Positions 1-9,338 of a stretch of DNA of 64,000 bases are shown in pieces. A model generated the notes under the pieces. The model worked only from the letters and a program-made list of their open reading frames with translations, made no database searches and had not been told where the DNA came from. Each line of letters opens with the position of its first letter. The first letter of the stretch is position 1. The stretch is from Martinezella miluonensis (GTDB lineage Bacteria; Pseudomonadota; Alphaproteobacteria; Rhizobiales; Rhizobiaceae): positions 1 through 64,000 of the forward strand of contig NZ_FMAH01000020.1 in the NCBI RefSeq assembly GCF_900094545.1, written 5' to 3'. The translations under genes and the position numbers were made by a program.

Positions 1-337
1 CTTCGAGATGGGACCGACTTCATTCCTCGCAAGGCAGCGCCAGCCATGGCCGCTTGAGTAGGAAGAAAGCATAGACAGACTTCGGGGGCACTGCCATCAG
101 CCCTCTGAGCAAGGTCCCTTCGCCGGGACGATGGATGGGTTAGGCCGCAACCGCTCACGCAGCACTCAAATGACTGCGCATCTTTAGATTGGCCAGCCGG
201 TCCTCAGCAGACCCCATACAGCAGCGGCCCCAGCGTCGACTGCGGACAGAAGCAAGCACTCGGCGAGGGATTAAGCTCAAAAGGGATTGACTCAATGCCC
301 GTTACAGAAGAGCAGTTCAGCTTTTCACGGCATCTTT
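1..337. other. Left-edge non-coding stretch, unexplained
   Basis: I see no convincing gene in this stretch. The + strand has a short open frame that runs off the left edge and stops near base 57. It could be the last codons of an upstream gene, but it is too short to recognise. The rest contains no ORF with a ribosome binding site and no clear terminator or RNA fold that I can support. Confidence 0.4.
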
Positions 338-410
338 GAACCGCTCAATCTTTTTGTTTTACGCAATTTCGAACGGAAAACCGCTGCGCACTTTTCCGGA
401 AATTGCTTTA
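338..410. repeat. Partial RIME-like intergenic repeat
   Basis: This segment shares its core (around 373-408, including 'ggaaaaccgctgcgcac') with two fuller copies at 40820-40922 and 58342-58443. The left arm is degenerate here. It ends just before the rsmE ribosome binding site, so it probably lies in the rsmE leader. It resembles the Rhizobium-specific intergenic mosaic elements (RIME). Confidence 0.7.
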
Positions 411-421
411 GGGGGTAATCC

Positions 422-1159
422 ATGCGCGCCAATTTCCGCATGCAGCGGCTGTTCGTGACGTCAGACATCAAGGCAGGCTCCGCCATCGAAGCCGACCAGG
501 ATCAGTTCAACTATCTCGCCAATGTGCTGCGCATGGAAGGCGGCGACGAACTGCTTGTATTCAACGGCCGCGACGGCGAATGGAAGGTCAGCGTCTCCTT
601 CCCCTCTCGCAAGCGCATCCTGTTGACGCCGGTCGAGGAAACGCGCCCGCAACCGGCACCCTCCGACCTGCACTATCTCTTCGCGCCGCTGAAAGTGGGG
701 CGCCTCGATTATCTCGTGCAGAAAGCCGTGGAGATGGGTGCAGGCCTGCTGCAGCCGGTCACGACACAGCATGTGCAGGGCAAGATCACCAATCTGGACA
801 AGGTCAAAGCTAATGTCATCGAGGCTGCCGAGCAATGCGGCATCCTTGGCATTCCCGACGTGGCCGAGCCCGTGAAGCTTGCCGACCTGCTCGCCGGCTG
901 GCCGCGCGAGCGGCGCATCATCTACTGCGACGAAGGCGATGCCGGCCAGAATCCGCTACCGCTGCTGGCGCAGGTGAAGGAGAAGCATCTGGCGCTGCTG
1001 GTCGGCCCCGAAGGCGGCTTTTCCGAAGAGGAGCGCGCCCTATTGCGCAGCCTCGATTTCGTCACCGCCATTCCGCTCGGACCGCGCATCCTGCGCGCCG
1101 ACACGGCAGCCGTTGCCGCCATGGCGGTGATCCAGGCCGCGATCGGCGACTGGAACTAA
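422..1159 (+). CDS. rsmE: 16S rRNA (uracil1498-N3)-methyltransferase RsmE
   Basis: RsmE uses S-adenosylmethionine to methylate N3 of U1498 in 16S rRNA of the 30S subunit and belongs to the SPOUT (trefoil-knot) methyltransferases. The 245-residue product has the family length. Its signature motifs are clear: '[10 protein letters not shown]' at residues 195-204 and '[11 protein letters not shown]' near 219-229, both part of the SAM-binding knot, plus 'EAAEQCG' near 134. The ATG follows an AGGGGGT ribosome binding site. A second ATG at 440 also fits, but the longer start is usual in rhizobia. A RIME-like repeat forms the region just upstream. gshA lies downstream, an arrangement I recall from other rhizobia. 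Confidence 0.95.
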   Translation: MRANFRMQRLFVTSDIKAGSAIEADQDQFNYLANVLRMEGGDELLVFNGRDGEWKVSVSFPSRKRILLTPVEETRPQPAPSDLHYLFAPLKVGRLDYLVQKAVEMGAGLLQPVTTQHVQGKITNLDKVKANVIEAAEQCGILGIPDVAEPVKLADLLAGWPRERRIIYCDEGDAGQNPLPLLAQVKEKHLALLVGPEGGFSEEERALLRSLDFVTAIPLGPRILRADTAAVAAMAVIQAAIGDWN

Positions 1160-1163
1160 GTCT

Positions 1164-1778
1164 TCACTCCAAGACTGCAACGATGGTCGCAACGATCAGC
1201 AGGATCGCCAGCGAGATATTGACGATCCGCGAAACCCTCGGATTTTGCAGGAAGCGTGAGAGCGAAGCGCCGACAAGAAGCCATACCATGTGAATGGCGA
1301 CGATCATTGCCGTGAGCAATACGATCTTGACCGTGGCATCGAGCAGTCTCTGGCCCTGAAACAGGCTGACACCGGCAAAGACGGCGGCAATCGCGAGATA
1401 GGCCTTGGGATTAGCTACTGCGAGCAGGAAGCCGCCTGAAAAAGCCGGCGCTGCCACCTGATCATCACGGCGCGACAGCGGCGGTGCGGTGGCGATCTTG
1501 AAGGCGAGATAGAGGATATAGACGGCCGAAACCACCGTCAGCACGACGGCGCCGTGTGGGACGGACAAAAGGATCGCAACGACGCCGGCTGCTACGGCCA
1601 GCAAGACCGCCACGGTGCCTGCGATAAGGCCGGAGACATAACCGAGCGACCGCCGGAAGCCATAGGCCGCGCCCATCGCTGTCGCGCTGATCGTCGAGGG
1701 GCCAGGGCTGCCCATGATCACCAGTGAGGCCACAAGCAGCGTCAGTATGGGATAGTAAAGGCCGTCTGAACCGTTCAT
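1164..1778 (-). CDS. LysE/RhtB-family amino-acid exporter
   Basis: This is a 204-residue inner-membrane protein of the LysE/RhtB superfamily, which exports amino acids or related small metabolites. The family motif 'GSPGPST' sits at residues 23-29, and about six hydrophobic segments span the length, as expected. It is convergent with rsmE, with 4 bases between the stops, and is divergently transcribed from gshA across about 240 bases. The sequence does not identify the substrate. No dedicated regulator lies next to it. Confidence 0.88.
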   Translation of the reverse strand: MNGSDGLYYPILTLLVASLVIMGSPGPSTISATAMGAAYGFRRSLGYVSGLIAGTVAVLLAVAAGVVAILLSVPHGAVVLTVVSAVYILYLAFKIATAPPLSRRDDQVAAPAFSGGFLLAVANPKAYLAIAAVFAGVSLFQGQRLLDATVKIVLLTAMIVAIHMVWLLVGASLSRFLQNPRVSRIVNISLAILLIVATIVAVLE

Positions 1779-1972
1779 CGATATGCTCCGCTTGACGTCA
1801 GTCGAAGCGAATTATCCGTGCCAATAGCGAGATGTCTTGAACGCTTGTGCAAATATGCCGGTGGCTGTCACGACCGTGATGCACTTGCGAGACATAAAAT
1901 CCTATTTTTTTGAACGACCCTTGAAAGAAATTCACTTGCACCGTACCTCAATCCGCGTCAATCACCCTCCAA

Positions 1973-2000
1973 TTGACCTGCGACTGGCGCGGGTTATCCT
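1973..2000 (+). promoter_or_regulatory. Candidate sigma-70 promoter of gshA
   Basis: TTGACC (1973-1978) and TATCCT (1995-2000) are separated by 16 bases and lie 20 bases before the gshA start. This resembles the rhizobial CTTGAC-N17-CTATAT housekeeping promoter. It is a pattern match only. Confidence 0.4.
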
Positions 2001-2020
2001 CCGAGATCTAAGGTAATACC

Positions 2021-3394
2021 ATGGCGCGCGACACTACCGACCAGACTCCGCTCTCCTCGGTCTCGGAAATGACGGCCTATCTGGCCGCGGGCAACAAGCC
2101 GAAGGAGAAATTCCGCATCGGCACGGAACACGAGAAATTCGTATTCTTCCGCGCCGACAACAGCCCCGTGCCCTATTTCGGCGATGCCAGCATTTCTGCG
2201 CTCCTCAAGGGGCTGCAGGCAAAGAGCGGCTGGGAGCCGATCATGGATGGCGAGAACATCATCGGGCTCGGCGAACCCACCGGAATGGGCGCGATCTCGA
2301 TCGAGCCGGGCGGCCAGTTCGAACTGTCGGGCGCGCCGCTCGAAACTATCCACGAGACCTGCAAGGAATCGAACAACCATCTGGCGGCAGTGCGCGAGAT
2401 CGCAGAGCCGATGGGCATTCGCTTCCTCGGCGTCGGCGGCAGCCCGAAATGGACCTTGGCGGAAACGCCGCGTATGCCGAAATCGCGCTACGACATCATG
2501 ACCCGCTACATGCCGAAGGTCGGCACCAAGGGTCTCGACATGATGTATCGCACCTGCACGATCCAGGTGAATCTCGATTTCTCGTCGGAAGCGGACATGC
2601 GCCGCAAGATGCGCGTGTCGATGAAGCTGCAGTCGCTGGCAACCGCACTCTTCGCCTCCTCGCCTTTCACCGAAGGCAAGCCGAACGGGCTTTCCTCCTG
2701 GCGCGGCGAAATCTGGAAGGACACCGACAATCGCCGCGGCGGCCTGCTCGATTTTACCTTCCGCGACGATTTCGGCTTTGAGGACTATGTGAAGTGGGCG
2801 CTCGACGTTCCCATGTACTTCGTCGTCCGCGACGGCCGCTATCACGACTGCACCCATGTCACCTTCCGCCAGTTCATGGACGGCGCGCTGAAGGGCGAGA
2901 TTACTGACTGGGAGCCGACGATGGGCGACTGGACGAACCATCTCTCCACGCTGTTCCCCGATGTGCGCCTCAAGCGCTTCCTCGAAATGCGCGGCGCAGA
3001 CGGCGGCCCCTGGCGCCGCATCTGTGCGCTGCCTGCCTTCTGGGTCGGCCTGCTCTACGACGACGAGGCGCTCACGGCTGCCGACGAGTTGACCAAGGAC
3101 TGGAGCTTCGACGAGGTCAACGCGCTTCGCGACGTCGTGCCGGTAGAGGGTCTGAACGCTGTGATCAAGGGCCACAGCCTCATGGATGTGGCGCGCGAAG
3201 TGGTCGGCATTTCCCGCCTCGGCCTGAAGAACCGCGGCCGTTTGAATGGTGACGGGCTGGACGAAACCGTCTTCCTTGCGCCGCTCGACGAAGTGCTTGC
3301 CAAGAAGGGCACGCTCGCCGACGATCTGCTGATGCTCTACAACGGCCGCTGGAACCAATCGGTCGAGCCGATCTTCGAAGAATATCAATACTGA
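2021..3394 (+). CDS. gshA: Glutamate-cysteine ligase (gamma-glutamylcysteine synthetase)
   Basis: The enzyme makes gamma-glutamylcysteine from glutamate, cysteine and ATP, the first and rate-setting step of glutathione synthesis in the cytosol. The 457-residue product matches the alphaproteobacterial/plant-type GCL class in length and has the N-terminal 'GTEHEKFVF' block (34-42), where conserved acidic residues bind metal and glutamate. Downstream blocks such as 'EPTGMGAISIEPGGQFELS' are intact. The ATG is preceded by AAGG. A hairpin followed by a T-run closes the gene. Glutathione supports stress tolerance and symbiosis in rhizobia. gshB is not in this window. Confidence 0.95.
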   Translation: MARDTTDQTPLSSVSEMTAYLAAGNKPKEKFRIGTEHEKFVFFRADNSPVPYFGDASISALLKGLQAKSGWEPIMDGENIIGLGEPTGMGAISIEPGGQFELSGAPLETIHETCKESNNHLAAVREIAEPMGIRFLGVGGSPKWTLAETPRMPKSRYDIMTRYMPKVGTKGLDMMYRTCTIQVNLDFSSEADMRRKMRVSMKLQSLATALFASSPFTEGKPNGLSSWRGEIWKDTDNRRGGLLDFTFRDDFGFEDYVKWALDVPMYFVVRDGRYHDCTHVTFRQFMDGALKGEITDWEPTMGDWTNHLSTLFPDVRLKRFLEMRGADGGPWRRICALPAFWVGLLYDDEALTAADELTKDWSFDEVNALRDVVPVEGLNAVIKGHSLMDVAREVVGISRLGLKNRGRLNGDGLDETVFLAPLDEVLAKKGTLADDLLMLYNGRWNQSVEPIFEEYQY

Positions 3395-3430
3395 TAATCA
3401 GCTTGCATGCCTTCATCGCCTGGATAGCAT

Positions 3431-3462
3431 GAGGGCAGAAACCGGTATGCGCCCTCTTTTTT
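3431..3462 (+). terminator. Rho-independent terminator of gshA
   Basis: A GAGGGC/GCCCTC stem (3431-3436 with 3451-3456) is followed by a T6 run, 37 bases after the gshA stop. Confidence 0.8.
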
Positions 3463-3531
3463 CCCGCTATACTATCGGAATCAAGCGCCGCCTGATTCCG
3501 AAGCGGCCTCATTGTGGGGAAAGGGACTTCG

Positions 3532-4407
3532 ATGCTGCCACTCTTCGACATGATGATGCAGGCACAGAACGGCGCCGCCACGGAGGCCATGGCCAAGCAG
3601 TTCAACCTTGCGCAGGAGCAGGCGACCAAGGCGATGGCTGCATTAATGCCGGCTTTCTCTACCGGCTTCAAGCGCAGTGCCACCGACCCCTATAATTTCA
3701 TGGGCGTGATGCAGGACATTACGTCAGGCAGCTACGCCAAGTATTTCGAGGACATGAGCAAGGCCTTCACACCTGAAGGTATCTCCGACGGCAACACTGT
3801 GCTGGCGCGGCTGTTCGGTTCCAAGGATGTTTCCCGCGCGATCGCGGCACAAGCCGCACAGATGACCGGCATCGGCCAGGAAGTCTACAAGCGCATGTTG
3901 CCCGCCATGGCCGATACGCTGATGGGCGGCCTGTTCAAGGAGACCAGCGGCCAGATCCCGCCGATGGCCAACCCCTTTCTAAACACGGCCATGGGCGAGA
4001 TGATGCAGGGCTGGCTGCAGACCATCGGTTTTGCGCCGAAGCAGAAGCCGACACCGCAGGCGAGCATCTTCGACAATCCCTTCACGCAGGCGATGGAACT
4101 GATGTTCGGCGCCGATAGTGTCAAACACGAGAAGGCTGCGGCGACCAATCCGTTCCTCGACAATCCCTTTGCCAAGGCTTTCCAGGACATGATGAAGAAC
4201 TTCCCGATGGCCGCCGAGCCGCCGAAGGAAGAACCGAAGCCAAAACCTGCCGCCGGCGTCGACATGGCCGCCTATACCGAGATGTTCAACGCCATGTTCG
4301 ACAGCGGCCTCGAAGTGCAGAAGAGCTATCAGAAGAACATGGAATCGATCTTCGACAGCTACATGCAAGGCAGCAGCCCGGCCAAGACGCCCGAAAGCAA
4401 GTCTTAG
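3532..4407 (+). CDS. DUF937 domain-containing protein
   Basis: This 291-residue protein of unknown function has an N-terminal DUF937-like helical region with many Met, Gln and Ala residues. A Pro/Lys-rich linker follows near residues 225-240, then a C-terminal amphipathic helix with the phasin-like run 'SYQKNMESIFDSYMQ'. There is no signal peptide or membrane segment. I chose ATG 3532 because a strong GGGGAAAGGGA ribosome binding site ends about 6 bases before it. The in-frame GTG at 3514 lies upstream of that site. It is transcribed alone after the gshA terminator. The name is a family label, not a function. Confidence 0.75.
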   Translation: MLPLFDMMMQAQNGAATEAMAKQFNLAQEQATKAMAALMPAFSTGFKRSATDPYNFMGVMQDITSGSYAKYFEDMSKAFTPEGISDGNTVLARLFGSKDVSRAIAAQAAQMTGIGQEVYKRMLPAMADTLMGGLFKETSGQIPPMANPFLNTAMGEMMQGWLQTIGFAPKQKPTPQASIFDNPFTQAMELMFGADSVKHEKAAATNPFLDNPFAKAFQDMMKNFPMAAEPPKEEPKPKPAAGVDMAAYTEMFNAMFDSGLEVQKSYQKNMESIFDSYMQGSSPAKTPESKS

Positions 4408-4467
4408 CCGCGCTGCCTGTTTGTGCCTGGGATGCGGCTGCAGATGCGCTGGCGACTGCGCGTACCG

Positions 4468-5529
4468 CTATCCTGCAAGCGTTGGATAGTCGATGTAGCC
4501 TTCGGCTCCCGGCGCATAGAAGGTTGAACGATCCGGTTCATTTAAAGGCGCGTTACGGCGGAAGCGCTCCACCAAATCCGGATTGGCGAGAAACGCGCTG
4601 CCGAAAACCACAGCATCGGCTTTGCCTTCCTGCAAGAGTTCCTCAGCGCTCGCCCGAGTGAGCCCGCCGCCGATAATATATGATCCGGCGAAACGCGGGC
4701 GCAGCAGCTCACGATAATTCACCGCTGCCCCGAACAGGGCGACATGGAGATAGGCCATGTCCGAGGCCTGAAGATGCTCGACCAAATAAGAGTAGGTCTC
4801 CTGCGGATTGGCGTCGGATATATCGTTAAAATTCATTTCCGGCGAAATTTTCAGACCGACCCGACCGACCCCGGCCTCATCGATCATCGCTGCCAGGACT
4901 TCGAGCATGAAACGGGCGCGGTTGGCGACAGAGCCGCCATACTCATCCGTGCGCTGGTTGCTGCCTGATGAGAGGAATTGCTCCGGAAGATAGCCCGAGG
5001 CGCCATGGAGTTCGACACCGTCGAAGCCGACGGCAAGCGCGTGGCGTGTTGCGACGCGATAATTTCTGACAGTCTCCTTGATCTCGGCGAGCGAAAGCTC
5101 GTGGGGCGTGACAAAATCCTTTTGACCCTCATTTGTCCAGGTCTGCCCGTTCGGACGGATGGCCGAAGGAGCGACCGGCAGTTCGCCGCCCGGCAGCAAT
5201 AGGGGATGGGAGATTCTGCCCGTATGCATCAGCTGCAGGAAAATCCGCCCACCCGCAGCGTGAACGGCATCGACCACGGCTTTCCACGCCTTGAGTTGCG
5301 GTTCCGTCTGGATACCCGGTGTGCGCACATAGCCCTTACCGCCAGATGTCGGGAAGACACCTTCGGTGACGATAAGACCCGCACTGGCGCGTTGCGCGTA
5401 GTAGGTGGCGACCAGATCTCCCGGCACGGCATCATCATCATCGGCGCGGGAACGGGTCATCGGAGCCATGACAAGGCGGTTGGCAATCTCGATGCGGCCG
5501 AGGCGAGTGGATGTGAAAATCTTGCTCAT
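4468..5529 (-). CDS. Old Yellow Enzyme family alkene reductase
   Basis: This is a 353-residue FMN- and NAD(P)H-dependent ene-reductase of the NemA/OYE type. Such enzymes reduce C=C bonds of enones, maleimides or nitro compounds. Visible landmarks are 'MAPMTRSRA' near the start, 'NQRTDEYGGS' near residue 190 and the C-terminal 'IIGGGLTRASAEELL' / 'VVFGSAFLANPDLV' FMN-phosphate region. The substrate-binding pair is usually H-x-x-H or H-x-x-N. Here it reads 'ELHGASGYL', so His175 is present but Ser178 replaces the second residue. I chose the start at 5529 for its AAAGGA ribosome binding site; a longer frame upstream lacks support. The divergent LysR gene is its probable regulator. Confidence 0.88.
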   Translation of the reverse strand: MSKIFTSTRLGRIEIANRLVMAPMTRSRADDDDAVPGDLVATYYAQRASAGLIVTEGVFPTSGGKGYVRTPGIQTEPQLKAWKAVVDAVHAAGGRIFLQLMHTGRISHPLLLPGGELPVAPSAIRPNGQTWTNEGQKDFVTPHELSLAEIKETVRNYRVATRHALAVGFDGVELHGASGYLPEQFLSSGSNQRTDEYGGSVANRARFMLEVLAAMIDEAGVGRVGLKISPEMNFNDISDANPQETYSYLVEHLQASDMAYLHVALFGAAVNYRELLRPRFAGSYIIGGGLTRASAEELLQEGKADAVVFGSAFLANPDLVERFRRNAPLNEPDRSTFYAPGAEGYIDYPTLAG

Positions 5530-5592
5530 GGAACGTCCTTTCTGTCTGTTCGAACAAGACATGGGACTTTTCCTTGATGGCATAAACGGGCT

Positions 5593-5618
5593 ATTGTGGA
5601 AATGATTATTCCAACAAT
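5593..5618. promoter_or_regulatory. Candidate LysR operator between OYE reductase and regulator
   Basis: ATTGTGGAA and TTCCAACAAT form an imperfect inverted repeat around an AT-rich centre in the 101-base divergent region. It ends 13 bases before the LysR start. LysR proteins bind such T-N11-A dyads and often repress themselves while activating the divergent gene. Confidence 0.5.
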
Positions 5619-5630
5619 GGCGCAATCTTT

Positions 5631-6506
5631 ATGGAATACCTGAATGACATGGCGCTCTTCGTTGAGGTGGCGAAAGCCCGGAGCTTCCGCCGTGCAGCGG
5701 AGACCCTTGGCATGCCGAATTCCACGCTTTCCCGCAGGATCAGCCTCCTTGAGAAGTCGATCGGGTTGCGTCTTCTGCATCGCACGACGCGCCGGATCGA
5801 GCTTACCGAAGCAGGGCAGCTCTACTACGAACGCAGCAAGCGCATCGTCGAAGAGGCGAGAATAGCCCATGAACAGCTGGGGGAGATGGTTGCGCAGCCA
5901 AGTGGCGTGCTCAGGGTTTCCCTACCGGTCGACTTCGCGACAACATATCTGGCGCCGATGCTGCCGGAGTTTGCCGCACTTTACCCCGGCATGGACTTTG
6001 ATTTCGACTTGACACCCCGTAATGTCGATCTCGTTGCCGAGCCTTTCGATCTGGCGATCCGCATGGCAGCCCCTCAAACGTCAAACCTGATCGCACGGGT
6101 CATCGCCCGGCTTACGCCTCGGCTATATGCCGCTCCCGGCTATCTTCAACAAAAAGGCGAACCGCACCATCCGTCCGAGCTGAAGCAGCACCAATGTCTG
6201 ACGATGCAGAATATCGGCAGCTGGATCCTCCATCGCGAAGCGGAAAGCGTTGAGACCACGGTGGGAAGCCGCTTTCGCGGCAATAGCGTCGCCATGATCC
6301 GGCGGCTCGCGGTATTGGAGATGGGCATTAGCGCCCTTCCGGAGAGAGTCGTCATGGAAGAGCTGGCAAGCGGACAACTGCGGCGCATCTTGCCGGAATG
6401 GCAGTTGGCTCCCACTTCGGTCTATGCAGTGACGGAAACACGCCTGCTTCCCGCCAAGACACAACGCTTTATCGAGTTCCTGCGAGAACGGCTTCGCGAA
6501 GAATAA
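5631..6506 (+). CDS. LysR-family transcriptional regulator
   Basis: This is a 291-residue LysR-type regulator. The N-terminal winged helix-turn-helix includes 'RSFRRAAETLGMPNSTLSRR' (about 18-37), followed by the linker helix and an effector-binding domain from about residue 90. 'LRVSLPVDFATTYLAP' marks the start of the effector fold. It resembles the CrgA/DsdC-like branch that often sits beside quinone or enone reductases. It is divergent from the OYE reductase gene across an inverted repeat, so it probably controls that gene in response to an electrophile. An internal ATG at 5649 is a possible alternative start. Confidence 0.88.
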   Translation: MEYLNDMALFVEVAKARSFRRAAETLGMPNSTLSRRISLLEKSIGLRLLHRTTRRIELTEAGQLYYERSKRIVEEARIAHEQLGEMVAQPSGVLRVSLPVDFATTYLAPMLPEFAALYPGMDFDFDLTPRNVDLVAEPFDLAIRMAAPQTSNLIARVIARLTPRLYAAPGYLQQKGEPHHPSELKQHQCLTMQNIGSWILHREAESVETTVGSRFRGNSVAMIRRLAVLEMGISALPERVVMEELASGQLRRILPEWQLAPTSVYAVTETRLLPAKTQRFIEFLRERLREE

Positions 6507-6712
6507 ACGCATGCGTCATCCCGCTGTCAGCGTGGTATATGAGCCGGCCGCATGGACAAGCTCGCCGGCGCGATATCACGATGGCAGGCAGAAGTATCGC
6601 GTCATGGCTGAGGTTCATTGTTCGCCATATCGTACGGCCCGTGCACATTGCACCCAGTTATCTTACACTAAAACACAGCCTATTTCTGCTTTCAGCTTGA
6701 AAGGAGACAGCC

Positions 6713-7591
6713 ATGTCCAGCATCGATCAATCCGGTAATTTTGCCCTCGGTGACCTCAAGGTCAAACGGCTTGGCTACGGCGCCATGCAGCTCGCAGGTC
6801 CTGGCGTGTTCGGCCCGCCGAAGGATCATGAGACGGCGCTTGCGGTTTTGCGCGAAGCCATCGCCTCCGGCGTCAACCATATCGACACCAGCGATTTCTA
6901 CGGTCCGCATGTGACCAACCGGCTGATCCGGGAGGCGCTCCATCCCTATCGCGACGATCTCGTCATCGTCACCAAGATCGGCGCGCGGCGCGGTGCGGAC
7001 GCCTCCTGGCTGCCGGCTTTCTCGCCTGACGAGCTGAAGCAGGCGGTGCATGACAATCTGCGCAATCTGGGACTGGATGTGCTCGACGTCGTCAACCTCC
7101 GCGTCATGCTCAACCCGCATCACCCGAGCGAAGGCTCCATCGAGGCGCCGCTGACAGTCCTTGCGGATCTCCAGCAGCAGGGCCTCGTGCGCCATATCGG
7201 GCTCAGTAACGTCACGCGCAGCCAAATCGCCGAAGGCCGCACGATCACGAATATCGTCTGCGTGCAGAATCTCTACAATCTGGCGCAACGTTCGGACGAC
7301 GCGCTGATCGAAGAATTAGGCCGCGATGGCATCGCCTATGTGCCCTTCTTCCCGCTCGGCGGCTTCACGCCGCTGCAATCCTCGGCGCTCTCCGATGTGG
7401 CCGCGCGCCTGAACGCGACGCCGATGCAGGTGGCGCTTGCCTGGCTGCTGCGTCGCGCGCCGAATATCCTGCTCATTCCGGGCACCTCGTCACTTGCCCA
7501 CCTGCAGCAGAATATCGCGGCCGCCGGGCTGACATTGCCTGATGATGCGATCACTGAGCTCGACCGCATCGCTGGCGCCGGCCACGCCTGA
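6713..7591 (+). CDS. pdxI: Aldo/keto reductase, probable pyridoxal reductase (PdxI/YdbC-like)
   Basis: This 292-residue TIM-barrel oxidoreductase closely resembles what I recall of Escherichia coli YdbC/PdxI, an NADPH-dependent pyridoxal reductase that makes pyridoxine. Shared stretches include 'RLGYGAMQLAGPGVFGPP', 'HIDTSDFYGPHVTN' and 'VPFFPLGGFTPLQSS'. Asp58, Tyr63 and Lys88 are in the AKR catalytic positions. The usual catalytic His is replaced by Arg130 in 'VVNLRVM', which I recall as a trait of this subfamily. The ATG follows a strong GAAAGGAG site. It stands alone, convergent with the ABC-F gene. The vitamin B6 salvage role is inferred from similarity. Confidence 0.82.
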   Translation: MSSIDQSGNFALGDLKVKRLGYGAMQLAGPGVFGPPKDHETALAVLREAIASGVNHIDTSDFYGPHVTNRLIREALHPYRDDLVIVTKIGARRGADASWLPAFSPDELKQAVHDNLRNLGLDVLDVVNLRVMLNPHHPSEGSIEAPLTVLADLQQQGLVRHIGLSNVTRSQIAEGRTITNIVCVQNLYNLAQRSDDALIEELGRDGIAYVPFFPLGGFTPLQSSALSDVAARLNATPMQVALAWLLRRAPNILLIPGTSSLAHLQQNIAAAGLTLPDDAITELDRIAGAGHA

Positions 7592-7593
7592 CG

Positions 7594-9204
7594 TTACCGG
7601 TTATCCGGCAAGACCGAGACGGCTCGCGCAGGCAGCTCGAGCCGTCTCTCTATGCCAATATTCTCGAGAAACACTTCGTCATGGCTGACGACCAGAAGCG
7701 CTCCGTCATAGGCGCGCAATCCGGCTTCGACTGCGGCGATGGAATCGATGTCCAGATGATTGGTCGGCTCGTCGAGGATCAATAGCGAGGGTGGCACCAA
7801 GCCGCCGAGCACACAGGCAAGCCCCGCGCGCAGAAGCTGCCCGCCGCTGAGACTCGAAACAATCTGCAGCGCGGCATCGGCCCGGAACATGAACCGCGCC
7901 AAGGCGGCGCGGCAGACATTCTCGTCTGCGTCCGGATTGATCCTGCGGAAATTGTTGCGAATCGAAAGCGCTGGATCGAGGAAACTAACCCTCTGGTCCA
8001 GGAGAGCCGACGAGACGACCCGCACACTCCCGCTCCAGGGTTCCAGCGCGCCTGATATCAGCGCCAGAAGCGTCGTCTTGCCCGACCCGTTCGGCCCGGT
8101 GATCGCGACGCGTTCCGGCCCCGTCATGACGAAATCGAGACTGCGGAAGATCGGCCGCTCGGGATCATAGCCGGCGGTGATGCCTTCCAGCCTGAGCACG
8201 ACCCGATTCGCCGGCAGGCCGGATGTCGGAACCTTGACCGTCAAGGGCTGTAGGATCTCGATCTTTTCGCGGGCGGCCGAGGCATCCTGCAGGGCTTGGC
8301 CGCGCCGCCGCTCGGCAAGCCGCGTGTTCTCGCCGCCCGTCATTTCGGCTCGCTCTTTCATCCCGCCAAGCAGGATACGCGGTATGCCGCCCTTGGCCGC
8401 CATTTTCCGGCCAGCCTTGTCCCGCCTTGCCTGGCGCTCGACGGCCGCCTGGGCGCTTCTTTCCACCTCGGCGATGCGCTTTTCCGCCTCGGCGAAATCG
8501 TGTTCGGCGGCGGAAAGCTCCAGCGCCTTGCGTTCGCGATACTGGCTCCAGTTGCCGCCGTAACGCGATGCGCCGAGCGACGTCAGCTCGACGATCGCAT
8601 CCATGGTATCGAGCAGCTCCCGGTCATGGCTGATGACGATGGCGCCTGCCCTCCAACCCGAGAGGAGATCGATCACTGCGCCGCGGCCGTCACGGTCCAG
8701 GTTGTTGGTGGGTTCGTCGAGAATCAGGAAATCGGGATCGTCGACGATGAGCGCAGCAAGGCCGCAGCGGGTGCGCTGCCCGCCGGATAGAGTCACAAGA
8801 CGCGTTTCCGCCGTAACGTCGAGCCCGACACGGTCAAGTGCCGCGGCGATACGCTGCTCGAGCGTCCAGTCGGCCGAGGCGAGCTCTTCATTCGTCGCCT
8901 CCCCCGCCTCCGCACGCTTCAGCACCGCCAGTGCTTCGCTCGCTCCGAAAAGATCGGCAACGGTTTCTTCGGCCTGCACCTGCACGCTCTGGCGCAGGAT
9001 TCCCAATCTGCCGTTGAAGGAGATGCTGCCGGATTGCGGTTGCAATTCCCCGGAGACGAGTTTGATCAGCGTCGTCTTGCCGACGCCATTGCGGCCCACA
9101 AGGCCGGTGCGCTCGGCGCCGAAGCTTAGATCGAGATTGGAAAGAAGCGGCCGACCCTCAGGCGTGGACCACGAAAGATTGGATAGAACGATGGATATAG
9201 GCAT
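7594..9204 (-). CDS. ABC-F family ATPase
   Basis: This 536-residue soluble protein has two ABC ATPase domains and no membrane segments, as in the ABC-F family (Uup, EttA, antibiotic-resistance proteins), which act on ribosomes. Domain 1 has Walker A 'GRNGVGKTTL' near residue 37, signature 'LSGGQRTR' and Walker B 'LILDEPTNNLD'. Domain 2 has 'GPNGSGKTTL', 'LSGGQLLR' and 'LILDEPTNHLD'. The linker between them is charged and helical ('ERQARRDKAGRKMAAKGG'). I chose the ATG at 9204 because similarity to the family begins there; the frame stays open upstream to 9288. The resistance or translation role is not decided by sequence. Confidence 0.85.
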   Translation of the reverse strand: MPISIVLSNLSWSTPEGRPLLSNLDLSFGAERTGLVGRNGVGKTTLIKLVSGELQPQSGSISFNGRLGILRQSVQVQAEETVADLFGASEALAVLKRAEAGEATNEELASADWTLEQRIAAALDRVGLDVTAETRLVTLSGGQRTRCGLAALIVDDPDFLILDEPTNNLDRDGRGAVIDLLSGWRAGAIVISHDRELLDTMDAIVELTSLGASRYGGNWSQYRERKALELSAAEHDFAEAEKRIAEVERSAQAAVERQARRDKAGRKMAAKGGIPRILLGGMKERAEMTGGENTRLAERRRGQALQDASAAREKIEILQPLTVKVPTSGLPANRVVLRLEGITAGYDPERPIFRSLDFVMTGPERVAITGPNGSGKTTLLALISGALEPWSGSVRVVSSALLDQRVSFLDPALSIRNNFRRINPDADENVCRAALARFMFRADAALQIVSSLSGGQLLRAGLACVLGGLVPPSLLILDEPTNHLDIDSIAAVEAGLRAYDGALLVVSHDEVFLENIGIERRLELPARAVSVLPDNR

Positions 9205-9338
9205 GAGCAAGAATTTCCCCGATGGCAAGGCTGAACGGCATTGCGGTCGAGGTGGAATCCATTGCTGCACACATCCTGTTGGTATCAACGATGCCTATAA
9301 GCTAAGCGACAAGTTGCGCCGTTTCAAGTCAGGATCGT

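Noticed and set aside
1994..3388. 464-codon open frame antisense to gshA
   Set aside because: It mirrors the codon bias of the intact gshA gene, and its product looks like random His/Arg/Glu-rich sequence with no family pattern.
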